From contig NZ_VLKG01000011.1 in the NCBI RefSeq assembly GCF_007830255.1, forward strand, positions 1 to 64,000: 64,000 nucleotides of DNA. The letters run 5' to 3'. The notes below the pieces were generated by a model. It searched no databases. It had not been told where the DNA came from and saw only the letters and a list, made by a program, of their open reading frames with translations. Positions 9,334 through 18,109 of the stretch are shown piece by piece. The position numbers were made by a program, and so were the translations under genes. The DNA is from Azomonas agilis (lineage in GTDB: Bacteria; Pseudomonadota; Gammaproteobacteria; Pseudomonadales; Pseudomonadaceae). Each line of letters begins with the position of its first letter. Position 1 is the first letter of the stretch.

Positions 9334-10296
9334 TTACAGGCCTAAATCCTTCAGAGCCTTATCTACTACTTTCTTAGGCAGAGGAATGTAACCGTCTTTC
9401 ACTACAACGGTTTGTCCTTGTTTCGACAGCACCAGCTTGACGAACTGAGCCTCCAGAGGATTCAGAGGCTTATTTGGAGCTTTGTTGATGTAGACATAGA
9501 AGAAACGAGCCAGCGGGAATTTACCGGCCAAGGCGTTTTCTTCACTGGCCTCAAAAGCCTGACCACCTTTAGACAGGGGAACAGCGCGGACACTGGCGGT
9601 TTTATAACCGATACCTGAGTAACCGATAGCATTCACTGTGCTGGAAACCGACTGCACCACGGAAGCCGAACCGGGTTGTTCGTTCACATTGGCTTTAAAG
9701 TCACCCTTACACAGAGCTTCTTCTTTAAAGTAACCGTAGGTGCCTGATACTGAGTTACGGCCAAACAATTGGATCGGCTTATTCGCCCACTCGCCGGTCA
9801 GACCCAAATCGCCCCAAGTTTTAATGTCCTTGGCTCCACCGCACAGACGGGTGTTGGAGAAAATGGCATCTACTTGGCTGATGTCGAGGCTTTTAATCGG
9901 GTTATCTTTGTGGACAAACACTGCCAAGGCATCAATAGCCACAGGAACAGCCGTTGGCTTATAGCCATGTTTGTGTTCAAAGGCTTGCAGCTCGCTGTCT
10001 TTCATGGCACGGCTCATAGGGCCGAGGTTAGCAGTGCCCTCGGTCAGAGCAGGCGGAGCGGTAGAAGAACCAGCCGCTTGAATTTGAATATTGACGTTCG
10101 GATAGGCGCGCTTGAACTCTTCTGCCCATAAGGTCATCAAGTTAGCCAATGAGTCAGAGCCTACGCTAGACAGGTTGCCAGAGACACCCGATACTTTCTC
10201 GTAGTTTGGCAGAGCAGGATCGACAGCAGCGACCGCACTTCCTATACCTGTAGCGGCGACCAAGGTCAGCGCTGCCATCAAAGGATTCAGTTTCAT
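9334..10296 (-). CDS. pstS: Periplasmic phosphate-binding protein PstS
   Basis: Captures phosphate in the periplasm and delivers it to PstCA. A clean signal peptide ([19 protein letters not shown], cut after AVA) is followed by the phosphate-binding signatures [21 protein letters not shown] and [13 protein letters not shown]. Starting at the ATG at 10296 gives 320 residues and an AGGAG ribosome site; longer in-frame extension is not supported because it would put 17 residues before the signal peptide. The gap of about 190 bases to pstC contains a separate Pho-type promoter. This is the PstS subfamily of Pseudomonas type, with the GSDSL phosphate loop. Confidence 0.96.
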   Translation of the reverse strand: MKLNPLMAALTLVAATGIGSAVAAVDPALPNYEKVSGVSGNLSSVGSDSLANLMTLWAEEFKRAYPNVNIQIQAAGSSTAPPALTEGTANLGPMSRAMKDSELQAFEHKHGYKPTAVPVAIDALAVFVHKDNPIKSLDISQVDAIFSNTRLCGGAKDIKTWGDLGLTGEWANKPIQLFGRNSVSGTYGYFKEEALCKGDFKANVNEQPGSASVVQSVSSTVNAIGYSGIGYKTASVRAVPLSKGGQAFEASEENALAGKFPLARFFYVYINKAPNKPLNPLEAQFVKLVLSKQGQTVVVKDGYIPLPKKVVDKALKDLGL

Positions 10297-10363
10297 TACC
10301 TTGCTCCTGGGCAGGTCGTCATTAAGTTTTTGCGCAGCCAGTATCAAATGGCCCTATGAACAC

Positions 10364-10395
10364 TCTATAAACGAAATATGACGATTAGATGACAA
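10364..10395 (-). promoter_or_regulatory. Pho box and -10 element of the pstS promoter
   Basis: On the minus strand TTGTCAT-CTAA-TCGTCAT lies at 10378-10395, two Pho half-sites with one mismatch each to CTGTCAT. TATAGA at 10364-10369 follows after eight bases, the same spacing as at the pstC Pho box. The site lies in the divergent space between pstS and glyQ. Confidence 0.85.
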
Positions 10396-10399
10396 GTAT

Positions 10400-10423
10400 T
10401 TCCCCCTGCTGCTCTAGGGGGAA
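10400..10423. repeat. Perfect 8-bp inverted repeat between pstS and glyQ
   Basis: TTCCCCCT at 10400-10407 pairs with AGGGGGAA at 10416-10423 around an 8-base loop. It lies between the pstS Pho box and the glyQ start. A run of T follows only after about 14 bases, so it is not a clear terminator; it may be an operator or insulate the divergent promoters. Function unknown. Confidence 0.55.
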
Positions 10424-10472
10424 TGCCTATATACTCCTTTCTTTTCTGTAAATGCCCTGCACAGGTGAACTC

Positions 10473-11420
10473 TTGAGCCAGACAACGCCCGCCGTGCGCA
10501 CTTTTCAAGACTTGATTCTTGCCCTGCAACACTATTGGGCTGAACAAGGCTGTGTGGTGCTTCAGCCCTACGACATGGAAATGGGTGCAGGCACCTTCCA
10601 CACCGCAACCTTTCTACGCGCCATTGGCCCAGAAATTTGGAATGCTGCCTACGTGCAACCCTCGCGCCGCCCTGCCGATGGCCGCTACGGGGAAAACCCC
10701 AACCGCCTACAGCACTACTACCAATTTCAGGTAGTGCTCAAACCCAACCCAGATAATATTCAAGCTCTCTATTTAGGCTCCTTGAAAGCCATTGGGATTG
10801 ATCCTCTGGTTCACGACATTCGTTTTGTCGAAGACAACTGGGAATCCCCCACCCTCGGCGCTTGGGGATTGGGTTGGGAAATCTGGCTAAATGGCATGGA
10901 AGTCACCCAATTCACCTACTTCCAGCAAGTAGGGGGCATTGAGTGCTACCCTGTTACCGGAGAAATCACCTACGGTTTAGAGCGGCTGGCCATGTATCTG
11001 CAAGGCGTGGACTCAGTGTACGACTTGGTTTACTCCGATGGCCCCTTCGGTAAAGTGACCTACGGTGATGTATTCCATCAAAACGAAGTCGAGCAATCCG
11101 CTTATAACTTTGAACACGCGAATGTAGAAAAACTGTTTGGCCTGTTCGACTTCTACGAAAGCGAAGCCAACCGCTTACTGGCTTTGGACTTGCCCTTGCC
11201 TACCTATGAAATGGTGGTTAAGGCTTCCCATACCTTTAACCTATTGGATGCGCGGCGAGCCATTTCCGTTACCGAGCGTCAACGCTACATCCTACGGGTG
11301 CGTACCCTAGCCAGATCCGTAGCCCAGAGTTACCTCTATGCCCGCGCCCGCCTCGGCTTCCCCATGGCTACCCCTGAACTGCGTGATGAAGTCCTAGCCA
11401 AGCTGGAGACCGCCGAATGA
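10473..11420 (+). CDS. glyQ: Glycyl-tRNA synthetase alpha subunit
   Basis: Catalytic subunit of the alpha2-beta2 glycyl-tRNA synthetase, which charges tRNA-Gly in the cytoplasm. The sequence is strongly conserved, with class II motifs such as [18 protein letters not shown] and [20 protein letters not shown] choose a TTG start at 10473: it gives the usual N terminus ([15 protein letters not shown]), 315 residues, and AGGTGA five bases upstream. The in-frame ATG at 10452 would add seven unusual residues. The gene ends in a 4-base ATGA overlap with glyS, which favours balanced subunit synthesis. Confidence 0.96.
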   Translation: MSQTTPAVRTFQDLILALQHYWAEQGCVVLQPYDMEMGAGTFHTATFLRAIGPEIWNAAYVQPSRRPADGRYGENPNRLQHYYQFQVVLKPNPDNIQALYLGSLKAIGIDPLVHDIRFVEDNWESPTLGAWGLGWEIWLNGMEVTQFTYFQQVGGIECYPVTGEITYGLERLAMYLQGVDSVYDLVYSDGPFGKVTYGDVFHQNEVEQSAYNFEHANVEKLFGLFDFYESEANRLLALDLPLPTYEMVVKASHTFNLLDARRAISVTERQRYILRVRTLARSVAQSYLYARARLGFPMATPELRDEVLAKLETAE

Positions 11421-13474
11421 GTGTTCAAGATTTTCTGGTTGAATTAGGTACCGAAGAGCTGCCACCCAAAGCCCTTAAAAGCCTGAGCGAAGCCTTTTTA
11501 GCCGGTGTAGAAAAAGGCTTAAAGGAAGCAGGGCTGGCCTACCGTAAGGCTGTGCCTTACGCGGCTCCGCGCCGACTGGCTATCGTAGTTACCGCACTAG
11601 CTACCCAACAGCCTGATCGGGTGCAAACCCTGGATGGCCCGCCCATACAGGCAGCTTTTGACGAGGTTGGCAATCCAACCCCGGCGGCTCTAGGTTTTGC
11701 CCGCAAATGCGGCGTAGAACTAGCAGCCATTGATCGCTCTGGCCCTAAACTGCGCTATTCACGTACTACGGCAGGTCAAGCAGCCGCCCAACTGTTGCCC
11801 GACATCGTCAACAACGCCCTAGCCGAGTTACCCATCCCACGCCGGATGCGTTGGGGCGCACGCAAAGAGGAATTTGTACGCCCAGCACAATGGCTGGTCA
11901 TGCTACTCGGTGATGAAGTCGTAGACTGCGAAATTCTGGCCCAAAAAGCTGGACGCACCTCACGCGGCCATCGCTTCCACCATCCCGACGAAGTGCGTAT
12001 CAGTGCCCCCAGCACCTATGCCGAAGACCTGCGTAGTGCCTACGTAGTAGCTGATTTTAGCGAGCGACGTGCCCAAATCGTAAAACGAGTTGAGCAATTG
12101 GCCAGTGCCCAAAAGGGCAAGGCCATTATGCCCGCCGCGTTGCTGGATGAAGTAACTGCCCTGGTTGAGTGGCCTGTTCCGCTGGTGTGTTCTTTTGAGG
12201 AACGTTTCCTTAGCGTTCCCCAAGAGGCCCTAATCTCCACCATGCAGGACAACCAAAAGTACTTCTGCTTGTTAGACGAAAAAGGCCGCTTACTGCCTCG
12301 CTTCATTACTGTAGCTAACTTGGAGAGCCGCGATCCGGCTCAGATCGTGGCCGGTAATGAAAAAGTCGTGCGCCCACGCCTGACCGATGCGGAGTTCTTC
12401 TTTAAGCAAGACCAAAAGCAGCCCTTAGAGTCCTTCAATAAGCGCCTTTCCTCAGTCATCTTCCAAGCCCAGTTAGGGACTTTGTATGAGAAGGCCGAGC
12501 GCGTTTCCAAACTAGCTGCCTACATAGCCCGACAAATTGGCAGCCAACCCGAATATGCGACGCGCGCCGGTATCTTATCTAAGTGCGACCTAGCAACCGA
12601 GATGGTAGGCGAATTCCCAGAAATGCAGGGCGTTGCCGGTTATTACTACGCACTGCATGAGGGCGAGCCCGAAGAAGTGGCCAAAGCCATCAACGAGCAA
12701 TACATGCCGCGTGGGGCGGGAGCTGAGCTTCCGTCAACCCTTACTGGCTGTGCGCTAGCCATTGCCGACAAACTGGATACCCTAGTCGGGATTTTTGGCA
12801 TTGGTATGTTGCCCACAGGTAGCAAAGATCCCTATGCCTTACGCCGTGCCGCCTTGGGCGTTTTGCGTATTCTGATCGAAAAACAACTGGATCTGGATCT
12901 AGGCCAAGCTGTTAACCAAACGGTTACCCAGTACGGTGCAAAGGTCAAAGGCGGCATGGCCTTAACCACCCAAGTGCTGGAATTCATTTTGGATCGCCTG
13001 CGGGCTCGTTACGAGGACGAAGGGGTCGAAGTGGCTTCTTACCTCGCAGTGCGCGCGGTACAACCGGTATCTGTGCTTGACCTCGATCAGCGGATACAGG
13101 CCGTACAGGTATTCCGCCGCCTCCCTGAAGCCACTGCATTGGCCGCTGCGAACAAGCGCGTCTCCAATTTGTTGGATACCTATCAGGGTACCCTTCCCAC
13201 TACTATTGAGCCGCGCTACTTTGATAATGCTACGGAGTTCTCCTTGTTCTCCGCCATTCAACAGGCAGATCAAGCCGTAGCTCCCTTGGCGCGTGAGCGG
13301 CGTTACCGTGAAGCGCTGGCTCGATTGGCTCATTTGCGTGACCCTGTGGATGCCTTCTTCGACGCGGTACTGATTAATGCCGAAGATCCTGCCGTGCGAG
13401 CCAATCGCTACGCACTCTTGGCTCGGTTGCGTGGTTTATTCCTCGGCGTTGCGGACATTTCACTACTGGGCTAA
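11417..13474 (+). CDS. glyS: Glycyl-tRNA synthetase beta subunit
   Basis: Beta subunit of the heterotetrameric glycyl-tRNA synthetase, needed for tRNA-Gly binding. The 685-residue protein starts in the standard way ([16 protein letters not shown]), carries an HD-like core and ends with a DALR-type anticodon-binding region ([25 protein letters not shown]). The ATG overlaps the glyQ stop codon (ATGA), so translation is probably coupled. The gmhB gene follows after seven bases. No truncation is seen. Confidence 0.97.
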   Translation: MSVQDFLVELGTEELPPKALKSLSEAFLAGVEKGLKEAGLAYRKAVPYAAPRRLAIVVTALATQQPDRVQTLDGPPIQAAFDEVGNPTPAALGFARKCGVELAAIDRSGPKLRYSRTTAGQAAAQLLPDIVNNALAELPIPRRMRWGARKEEFVRPAQWLVMLLGDEVVDCEILAQKAGRTSRGHRFHHPDEVRISAPSTYAEDLRSAYVVADFSERRAQIVKRVEQLASAQKGKAIMPAALLDEVTALVEWPVPLVCSFEERFLSVPQEALISTMQDNQKYFCLLDEKGRLLPRFITVANLESRDPAQIVAGNEKVVRPRLTDAEFFFKQDQKQPLESFNKRLSSVIFQAQLGTLYEKAERVSKLAAYIARQIGSQPEYATRAGILSKCDLATEMVGEFPEMQGVAGYYYALHEGEPEEVAKAINEQYMPRGAGAELPSTLTGCALAIADKLDTLVGIFGIGMLPTGSKDPYALRRAALGVLRILIEKQLDLDLGQAVNQTVTQYGAKVKGGMALTTQVLEFILDRLRARYEDEGVEVASYLAVRAVQPVSVLDLDQRIQAVQVFRRLPEATALAAANKRVSNLLDTYQGTLPTTIEPRYFDNATEFSLFSAIQQADQAVAPLARERRYREALARLAHLRDPVDAFFDAVLINAEDPAVRANRYALLARLRGLFLGVADISLLG

Positions 13475-13481
13475 TTACATC

Positions 13482-14027
13482 TTGAAATTGATCGTGCTAG
13501 ATCGCGACGGAGTCATCAATCAAGACTCCGACGCTTATGTAAAATCGCTGGCAGAATGGCAACCTATTCCGGGAGCACTGGAGGCTATTGCTCGCCTATA
13601 CCATGCAGGCTGGACAGTAACTGTAGCCACCAATCAATCCGGTTTAGCCCGTGGCCTATTCAGCTCAGCGACTTTGGAAGCCATGCACGATCAATTACAA
13701 ACACTGCTCCAACAACAGGGCGCTCACATTGAGCTGATCTGCTACTGCCCACATGGGCCTGAGGATCAATGCGACTGCCGTAAACCCAAACCCGGATTAT
13801 TCCAACAGATTGCGACCTATTTTGATGTACCCAATCTGCGGGATGTCCCTGTGGTTGGTGACAGTGTGCGTGATTTACAAGCAGGTATAGCCTTAGGAGC
13901 TACGCCTTATTTGGTGAAAACCGGCAAAGGCGAACAGACCCTGCATCAAGGTGGGCTTCCTGAGGGAACCTTAGTGTTTGATGACCTATCAGCCGTCGCT
14001 GATTATTTGCTCAGAGTTTCTCCATGA
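13482..14027 (+). CDS. gmhB: D-glycero-beta-D-manno-heptose 1,7-bisphosphate 7-phosphatase
   Basis: Removes the 7-phosphate in ADP-heptose synthesis for the lipopolysaccharide inner core. HAD-superfamily motifs are present: DxD nucleophile in LDRDGVIN, motif II TNQSG, the zinc-binding cysteines in CYCPHGPEDQCDC, and GDSVRD near the end. A TTG at 13482 gives L/M-KLIVLDRDGVIN, the normal start, and 181 residues. Longer ATG-initiated frames would overlap glyS by about 100 bases and are rejected. The acyltransferase gene overlaps the stop codon by four bases. The order glyQ-glyS-gmhB-acyltransferase is shared with Pseudomonas. Confidence 0.93.
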   Translation: MKLIVLDRDGVINQDSDAYVKSLAEWQPIPGALEAIARLYHAGWTVTVATNQSGLARGLFSSATLEAMHDQLQTLLQQQGAHIELICYCPHGPEDQCDCRKPKPGLFQQIATYFDVPNLRDVPVVGDSVRDLQAGIALGATPYLVKTGKGEQTLHQGGLPEGTLVFDDLSAVADYLLRVSP

Positions 14028-14782
14028 CTGTGCTCTATCGTCTGCGTATTGCGTTGCTGTACCTGATGCTGGGATTAACCGCTGCGGTGTGGTGTATTAC
14101 AGGCGTTGTGGTTACGCCGTTCATGTCGTTTCGTAACCGCTACCTCTATATCGCCTACAGTTGGTGCCGTTGTGCGGTTTGGATGACCCGTTGGTTAGTC
14201 AATATCCAGTATCAAGTAACCGGCTGGGAGCATGTTCCCAAACAACCTTGCGTCATACTGTCAAACCATCAGAGTACTTGGGAAACCTTCTTCCTCACGG
14301 GTAGCTTTGAACCCCTGACCCAAGTATTAAAACGCGAAATTTTAGCCATTCCTTTTTTTGGTTGGGCCATCTGGCTCCTCAAACCCATTGCGATTAACCG
14401 ATCCAATCCTAAAGAAGCACTCAAACAAGTGGCTGAACAGGGGCCTGAGCGTTTGAAAAAAGGCATTTGGATTTTAATTTTCCCCGAGGGTACTCGCACC
14501 CCCGTAGGACAACCGGGCAAATTCACTCGCAGTGGGGCTTCGATTGCCGCTGCAACCGGACTGCCGGTCTTGCCTATTGCCCACAATGCAGGCATGTTCT
14601 GGCCTAAAGAGGGCTGGAGCAAACGCCCCGGCACTATTCAAGTGATTATCGGCCCACCGATGTATGCTGAGGGGCAAGAGCCACGCGCCGTTGCTGAACT
14701 AAACCAACGTGCCGAACGCTGGATACGGGAACACACAAGCCAACTGGAACGGCAAGAATCAGAACGTCGTCTGTCTCTCTAA
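14024..14782 (+). CDS. 1-acyl-sn-glycerol-3-phosphate acyltransferase-like protein (PlsC family)
   Basis: An inner-membrane acyltransferase that probably makes phosphatidic acid from lysophosphatidic acid. An N-terminal membrane segment (about residues 10-32) precedes the catalytic block I NHQSTWE (81-87), block III FPEGTR (153-158) and a proline-containing block IV. The classical HX4D motif reads HX4E here (H82, E87); I believe this is common in this subfamily, so activity is still expected. The gene overlaps gmhB by ATGA and is the last of the cluster. A 58-base gap follows before the cyclase gene. Confidence 0.9.
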   Translation: MTVLYRLRIALLYLMLGLTAAVWCITGVVVTPFMSFRNRYLYIAYSWCRCAVWMTRWLVNIQYQVTGWEHVPKQPCVILSNHQSTWETFFLTGSFEPLTQVLKREILAIPFFGWAIWLLKPIAINRSNPKEALKQVAEQGPERLKKGIWILIFPEGTRTPVGQPGKFTRSGASIAAATGLPVLPIAHNAGMFWPKEGWSKRPGTIQVIIGPPMYAEGQEPRAVAELNQRAERWIREHTSQLERQESERRLSL

Positions 14783-14840
14783 AAACTGTAGCTTTTGATA
14801 ATACACTTCCTCTTATTAGGTTCTTGAGGGCCGTTCGCTC

Positions 14841-16208
14841 ATGCACCAAATTCCCATCAAACAGCTGATGAGCGAATGGCAAACCTTGACCCAACGCTTC
14901 CCTATTGAAACGGCTAGCGCATTACAAAACCTAGCCGTTCAGCATGCACCTGAACTGGCGGATCTTTTTTATCGAGAAATGCTGGCTGACCCTATATCGG
15001 CCAGCTTTTTAACCCACGATCAAGTTAAAAACCATCTGCATACATCCATGCAGCACTGGATCACCACAGTACTCTCCACGGCCGCATTGGGCGATATTCA
15101 GACGATTACCGAACAACAAAAGCGCATTGGCCGAGTACATGCACGGATCGAAATTCCGGTCAGTTTGGTGATGCGCGGAGCACGCTTACTCAAAGGGCGA
15201 CTGATTGAACTGATTGAGCAGGACGCTCAACTTAGCCTACCCACGCGAAATAACTGTATTCGCCTCAGCTCCGAGTTGATTGACTTAGCGCTGGAAGTCA
15301 TGTGCTTTGCCTTTTCCCAATCCCATGACCGTAACTCAAGGGCCGAAGAGGCTTATCGACTGTTTTCAGTGTCCCAAAACCTAAGTGATGAAAAAGAACG
15401 CCAGAGAGCAGCTTTGTTGGATTGGGAAAACCACCTGATGTTTGAGCTCGCTTTGGGTAGCGATCCTAAAAACCTACCACCTTTAGCGACCTCGGAATTC
15501 GGTCTATGGTTCCGCCACAAAGCCTCACATGCGTTTCAAGGTGCGCCGGAAAATCAGACCATCCTTGATTACATTGCGCACATTGACCAAAATTTGGCGC
15601 AATTAACCCAAGATCAGCCGGATAAAACCCGGGATCTATTACGGCAACTGCGGGAACAGGCTCGTTCGATTAAATATTTGCTGGATAGCTTATTGGATCA
15701 AGCTCGCGAGTTAGAAGCCGGTCGTGATGTGCTAACACGCCTGCTTAATCGCAAATTTTTGCCCGTGGTTTTGGGTAAAGAGGTGCTGTATAGCCGCCAA
15801 TCTGGAAACTCCTTTGGCCTATTGATGATTGACGTAGACCACTTTAAATCCATCAATGACACTTATGGCCACGATGCTGGCGATCTAGTGTTGCAGCATA
15901 TCGCCGGTATTCTCTCCAGTAATATCCGAGGCGGTGACTATACCTTCCGCCTTGGGGGCGAGGAGTTTTTGGTCATTTTGGTGGACATTACCCCAGAAAA
16001 GGCCATGCAGGTTGCGGAAAAGCTCCGCAACATCATCGCTAATGAGGCATTTCACCTTCCTCCAGATAAGGAAATAGCGCTCACCGTTAGCCTTGGCGTG
16101 GCTGTTTACAACGGACATCCGGACTACCAGACCCTACTCCAGCGAGCAGATAAAGCACTGTATCAGGCGAAAAACTCGGGGCGAAATTGCTGCATTTTAA
16201 GCCCATAA
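14841..16208 (+). CDS. Globin-coupled diguanylate cyclase
   Basis: Makes the second messenger c-di-GMP from two GTP. The N-terminal 160 residues look like a globin sensor domain; H100 in IGRVHARIEIP sits where the proximal heme histidine lies in globin-coupled sensors such as DosC and HemAT. A helical middle region (about 160-295) links it to a GGDEF domain whose signature reads GGEEF (372-376), an active form, with an inhibitory I-site RGGD (363-366) five residues before it. There is no membrane segment, so it should be cytosolic and oxygen- or redox-responsive. The start is ATG 14841; ATG 14868 is an alternative. Its neighbours give no target, though the adjacent ATPase gene belongs to a family used in pili and secretion. 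Confidence 0.9.
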   Translation: MHQIPIKQLMSEWQTLTQRFPIETASALQNLAVQHAPELADLFYREMLADPISASFLTHDQVKNHLHTSMQHWITTVLSTAALGDIQTITEQQKRIGRVHARIEIPVSLVMRGARLLKGRLIELIEQDAQLSLPTRNNCIRLSSELIDLALEVMCFAFSQSHDRNSRAEEAYRLFSVSQNLSDEKERQRAALLDWENHLMFELALGSDPKNLPPLATSEFGLWFRHKASHAFQGAPENQTILDYIAHIDQNLAQLTQDQPDKTRDLLRQLREQARSIKYLLDSLLDQARELEAGRDVLTRLLNRKFLPVVLGKEVLYSRQSGNSFGLLMIDVDHFKSINDTYGHDAGDLVLQHIAGILSSNIRGGDYTFRLGGEEFLVILVDITPEKAMQVAEKLRNIIANEAFHLPPDKEIALTVSLGVAVYNGHPDYQTLLQRADKALYQAKNSGRNCCILSP

Positions 16209-16215
16209 CCGGCCA

Positions 16216-18000
16216 TTAATGCTCAGTTTGCGGCGTAACACGCAGCACTTCTTCAATGCTGGTATCCCCTAAGGCAACCTTTAAAGCCCCCGATAACCTC
16301 AGGCTGTGCATACCCTCTTTAACAGCCTGTTGGCGCAGTTGGGTTAAGTCGGTTTCGGCCTGAATACAGGGTTTAACAGAATCGTTCAGCAGCATGATTT
16401 CATACACGCCTGCCCGACCGCGATACCCAGTTTCCCGGCACTCTAAACAGCCCACAGGCTGGTAGACTTGCTCTGGAGGGGCTAAATTCCAAGGTTGAGT
16501 TAACAACCTCCAAGCATCGGCATCTACCACAATCGGCGTTTTGCAATGGGGACAGAGGGTACGCACCAAACGCTGAGCCATAACACCCAGCAAAGTAGCC
16601 CGCAGCAGATAATAGGGAACGCCCAGCTCCAGCAAACGGGTAATCGCACTGGGAGCATCATTGGTATGCAAGGTGGATAACACCAAATGCCCTGTCAGTG
16701 CCGCTTGAATGGCCATTTCTGCCGTTTCTAAATCGCGAATCTCACCGATCATGATGATATCGGGATCTTGACGCATCAAAGCCCGTACACCACTGGCAAA
16801 GGTAAGATCAATCTGGGGCTGTACCTGCATTTGGTTAAAAGAAGACTCCACCATTTCAATGGGATCTTCAATGGTGCAGACATTAACCTCCGAGGTGGCT
16901 AACTGCTTTAGGGTGGTATACAGCGTAGTGGTTTTACCCGATCCGGTTGGGCCAGTAACTAAAATAATGCCGTGGGCTTGGCCTGTCATACTGCGCCAGC
17001 GCTGCAAATCTGCTTCAGAAAAGCCTAGTTGCTCAAAGCCTTTCAGTAAAACTTCTGGGTCGAAGATGCGCAACACCATCTTTTCACCAAAGGCCGTAGG
17101 TAAGGTAGACAAACGCAATTCCACCTCACCGCCTTCAGGAGTCGCGGTTTTTATGCGGCCATCTTGGGGTTTGCGCTTTTCGGCGACGTTCATGCGCCCT
17201 AAGATTTTTAGGCGGCTGACTACAGCCACACTGACCTGCACCGGAAGCTGATAAACATCGTGCAATACGCCGTCAATACGAAAACGAATCCGCCCCTGTT
17301 CACGACGGGGCTCAATGTGAATATCGCTGGCGCGTTGCTGATAGGCGTACTGAAACAACCAATCCACAATGTTTACGATGTGGGCATCGTTGGCATCAGG
17401 CTCTTGATCTTGCGCTCCGAGCTTGAGCAGTTGCTCAAAATTATTCAGCGATCCTTGTTTTTGCTCCGATTGAGTAGCCCCCGTGACGGAGCGGGCAATG
17501 CGATAAAACTCGGTGGTTAATCGCTGAATTTCCGTAGGGTTAGCAATCACCCGATGGATTTGGCGTTTAAGTACGTGCTCTAAGTTAGTTTCCCAACTAC
17601 GAATAAAAGGCTGGGCAGTTGCTATGGTGACTATATCCGCCGTCACCGCAACCGCCAAAATCTGGTGGCGCTGGGCAAAGGCGTAAGACATCAGTGGAGT
17701 CACGGCCGCTACGTCAACCCGCAAAGGATCAATACGCCAATAAGGCAAACCCACCCACGAGGCGAACCAATGGGTTAGGCTTTCTAAATCCAAAAACTTA
17801 CCGGGACGTGAAGGGTCAGCGCACTGCTGCTGAGCAATAAGTGCTAAAGGATGTACTGAATCCGGCCCGGTAGAATGCCGTGCCGCCACCCAACACCGCT
17901 GAACATCATCGGAACTGATGCGGCGCTGGGAACCTAACTCGTGCAGAATATCGCCCAACTCCAGCAAGCGATCGGGCCTGAGTGTCTGAAAATCCGACAT
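16216..18000 (-). CDS. GspE/PulE/PilB-family secretion ATPase (orphan)
   Basis: A cytoplasmic hexameric ATPase of the type II secretion/type IV pilus family. It has a GspE N-terminal domain (about residues 60-170), the CTE core with RASDIHIEPR, Walker A GPTGSGKTT (350-358), Asp box, Walker B IIMIGEIRD, the His box, and a tetracysteine zinc motif (CPHC ... CLEC, around 487-525). At 594 residues it matches full-length GspE/PilB. No inner-membrane GspF, pseudopilin or secretin genes are near, so it must work with proteins encoded elsewhere or be a solitary paralogue. It converges on the cyclase gene with an 8-base gap. No clear Shine-Dalgarno precedes the ATG. Confidence 0.9.
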   Translation of the reverse strand: MSDFQTLRPDRLLELGDILHELGSQRRISSDDVQRCWVAARHSTGPDSVHPLALIAQQQCADPSRPGKFLDLESLTHWFASWVGLPYWRIDPLRVDVAAVTPLMSYAFAQRHQILAVAVTADIVTIATAQPFIRSWETNLEHVLKRQIHRVIANPTEIQRLTTEFYRIARSVTGATQSEQKQGSLNNFEQLLKLGAQDQEPDANDAHIVNIVDWLFQYAYQQRASDIHIEPRREQGRIRFRIDGVLHDVYQLPVQVSVAVVSRLKILGRMNVAEKRKPQDGRIKTATPEGGEVELRLSTLPTAFGEKMVLRIFDPEVLLKGFEQLGFSEADLQRWRSMTGQAHGIILVTGPTGSGKTTTLYTTLKQLATSEVNVCTIEDPIEMVESSFNQMQVQPQIDLTFASGVRALMRQDPDIIMIGEIRDLETAEMAIQAALTGHLVLSTLHTNDAPSAITRLLELGVPYYLLRATLLGVMAQRLVRTLCPHCKTPIVVDADAWRLLTQPWNLAPPEQVYQPVGCLECRETGYRGRAGVYEIMLLNDSVKPCIQAETDLTQLRQQAVKEGMHSLRLSGALKVALGDTSIEEVLRVTPQTEH

Positions 18001-18065
18001 AGTGAGTAACGGCTGCTCCAGCCTCTAAATCCACGGTCCCGCGTCAAGATTAACCCTGACTTAGG

Positions 18066-18083
18066 GTTAGGGCTATCCCTAAC
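18066..18083. repeat. Perfect 7-bp hairpin downstream of the efflux operon
   Basis: GTTAGGG (18066-18072) and CCCTAAC (18077-18083) flank a 4-base loop; flanking CTGA/TCAG bases can extend the stem. It lies between the end of the outer-membrane channel gene and the start of the GspE gene. There is no clear U run, so it is at best a weak terminator of the efflux operon. Confidence 0.5.
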
Positions 18084-18109
18084 TCAGAGTCTATCTTTAT
18101 TGAGAACTT

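Noticed and set aside
13377-13481. gmhB started inside glyS
   Set aside because: The 35 extra residues are not family-like; the TTG at 13482 gives the standard N terminus.
18061-18072. Telomere-like TTAGGG repeats
   Set aside because: Only two copies; they are part of a small hairpin and have no meaning as telomere repeats in this setting.
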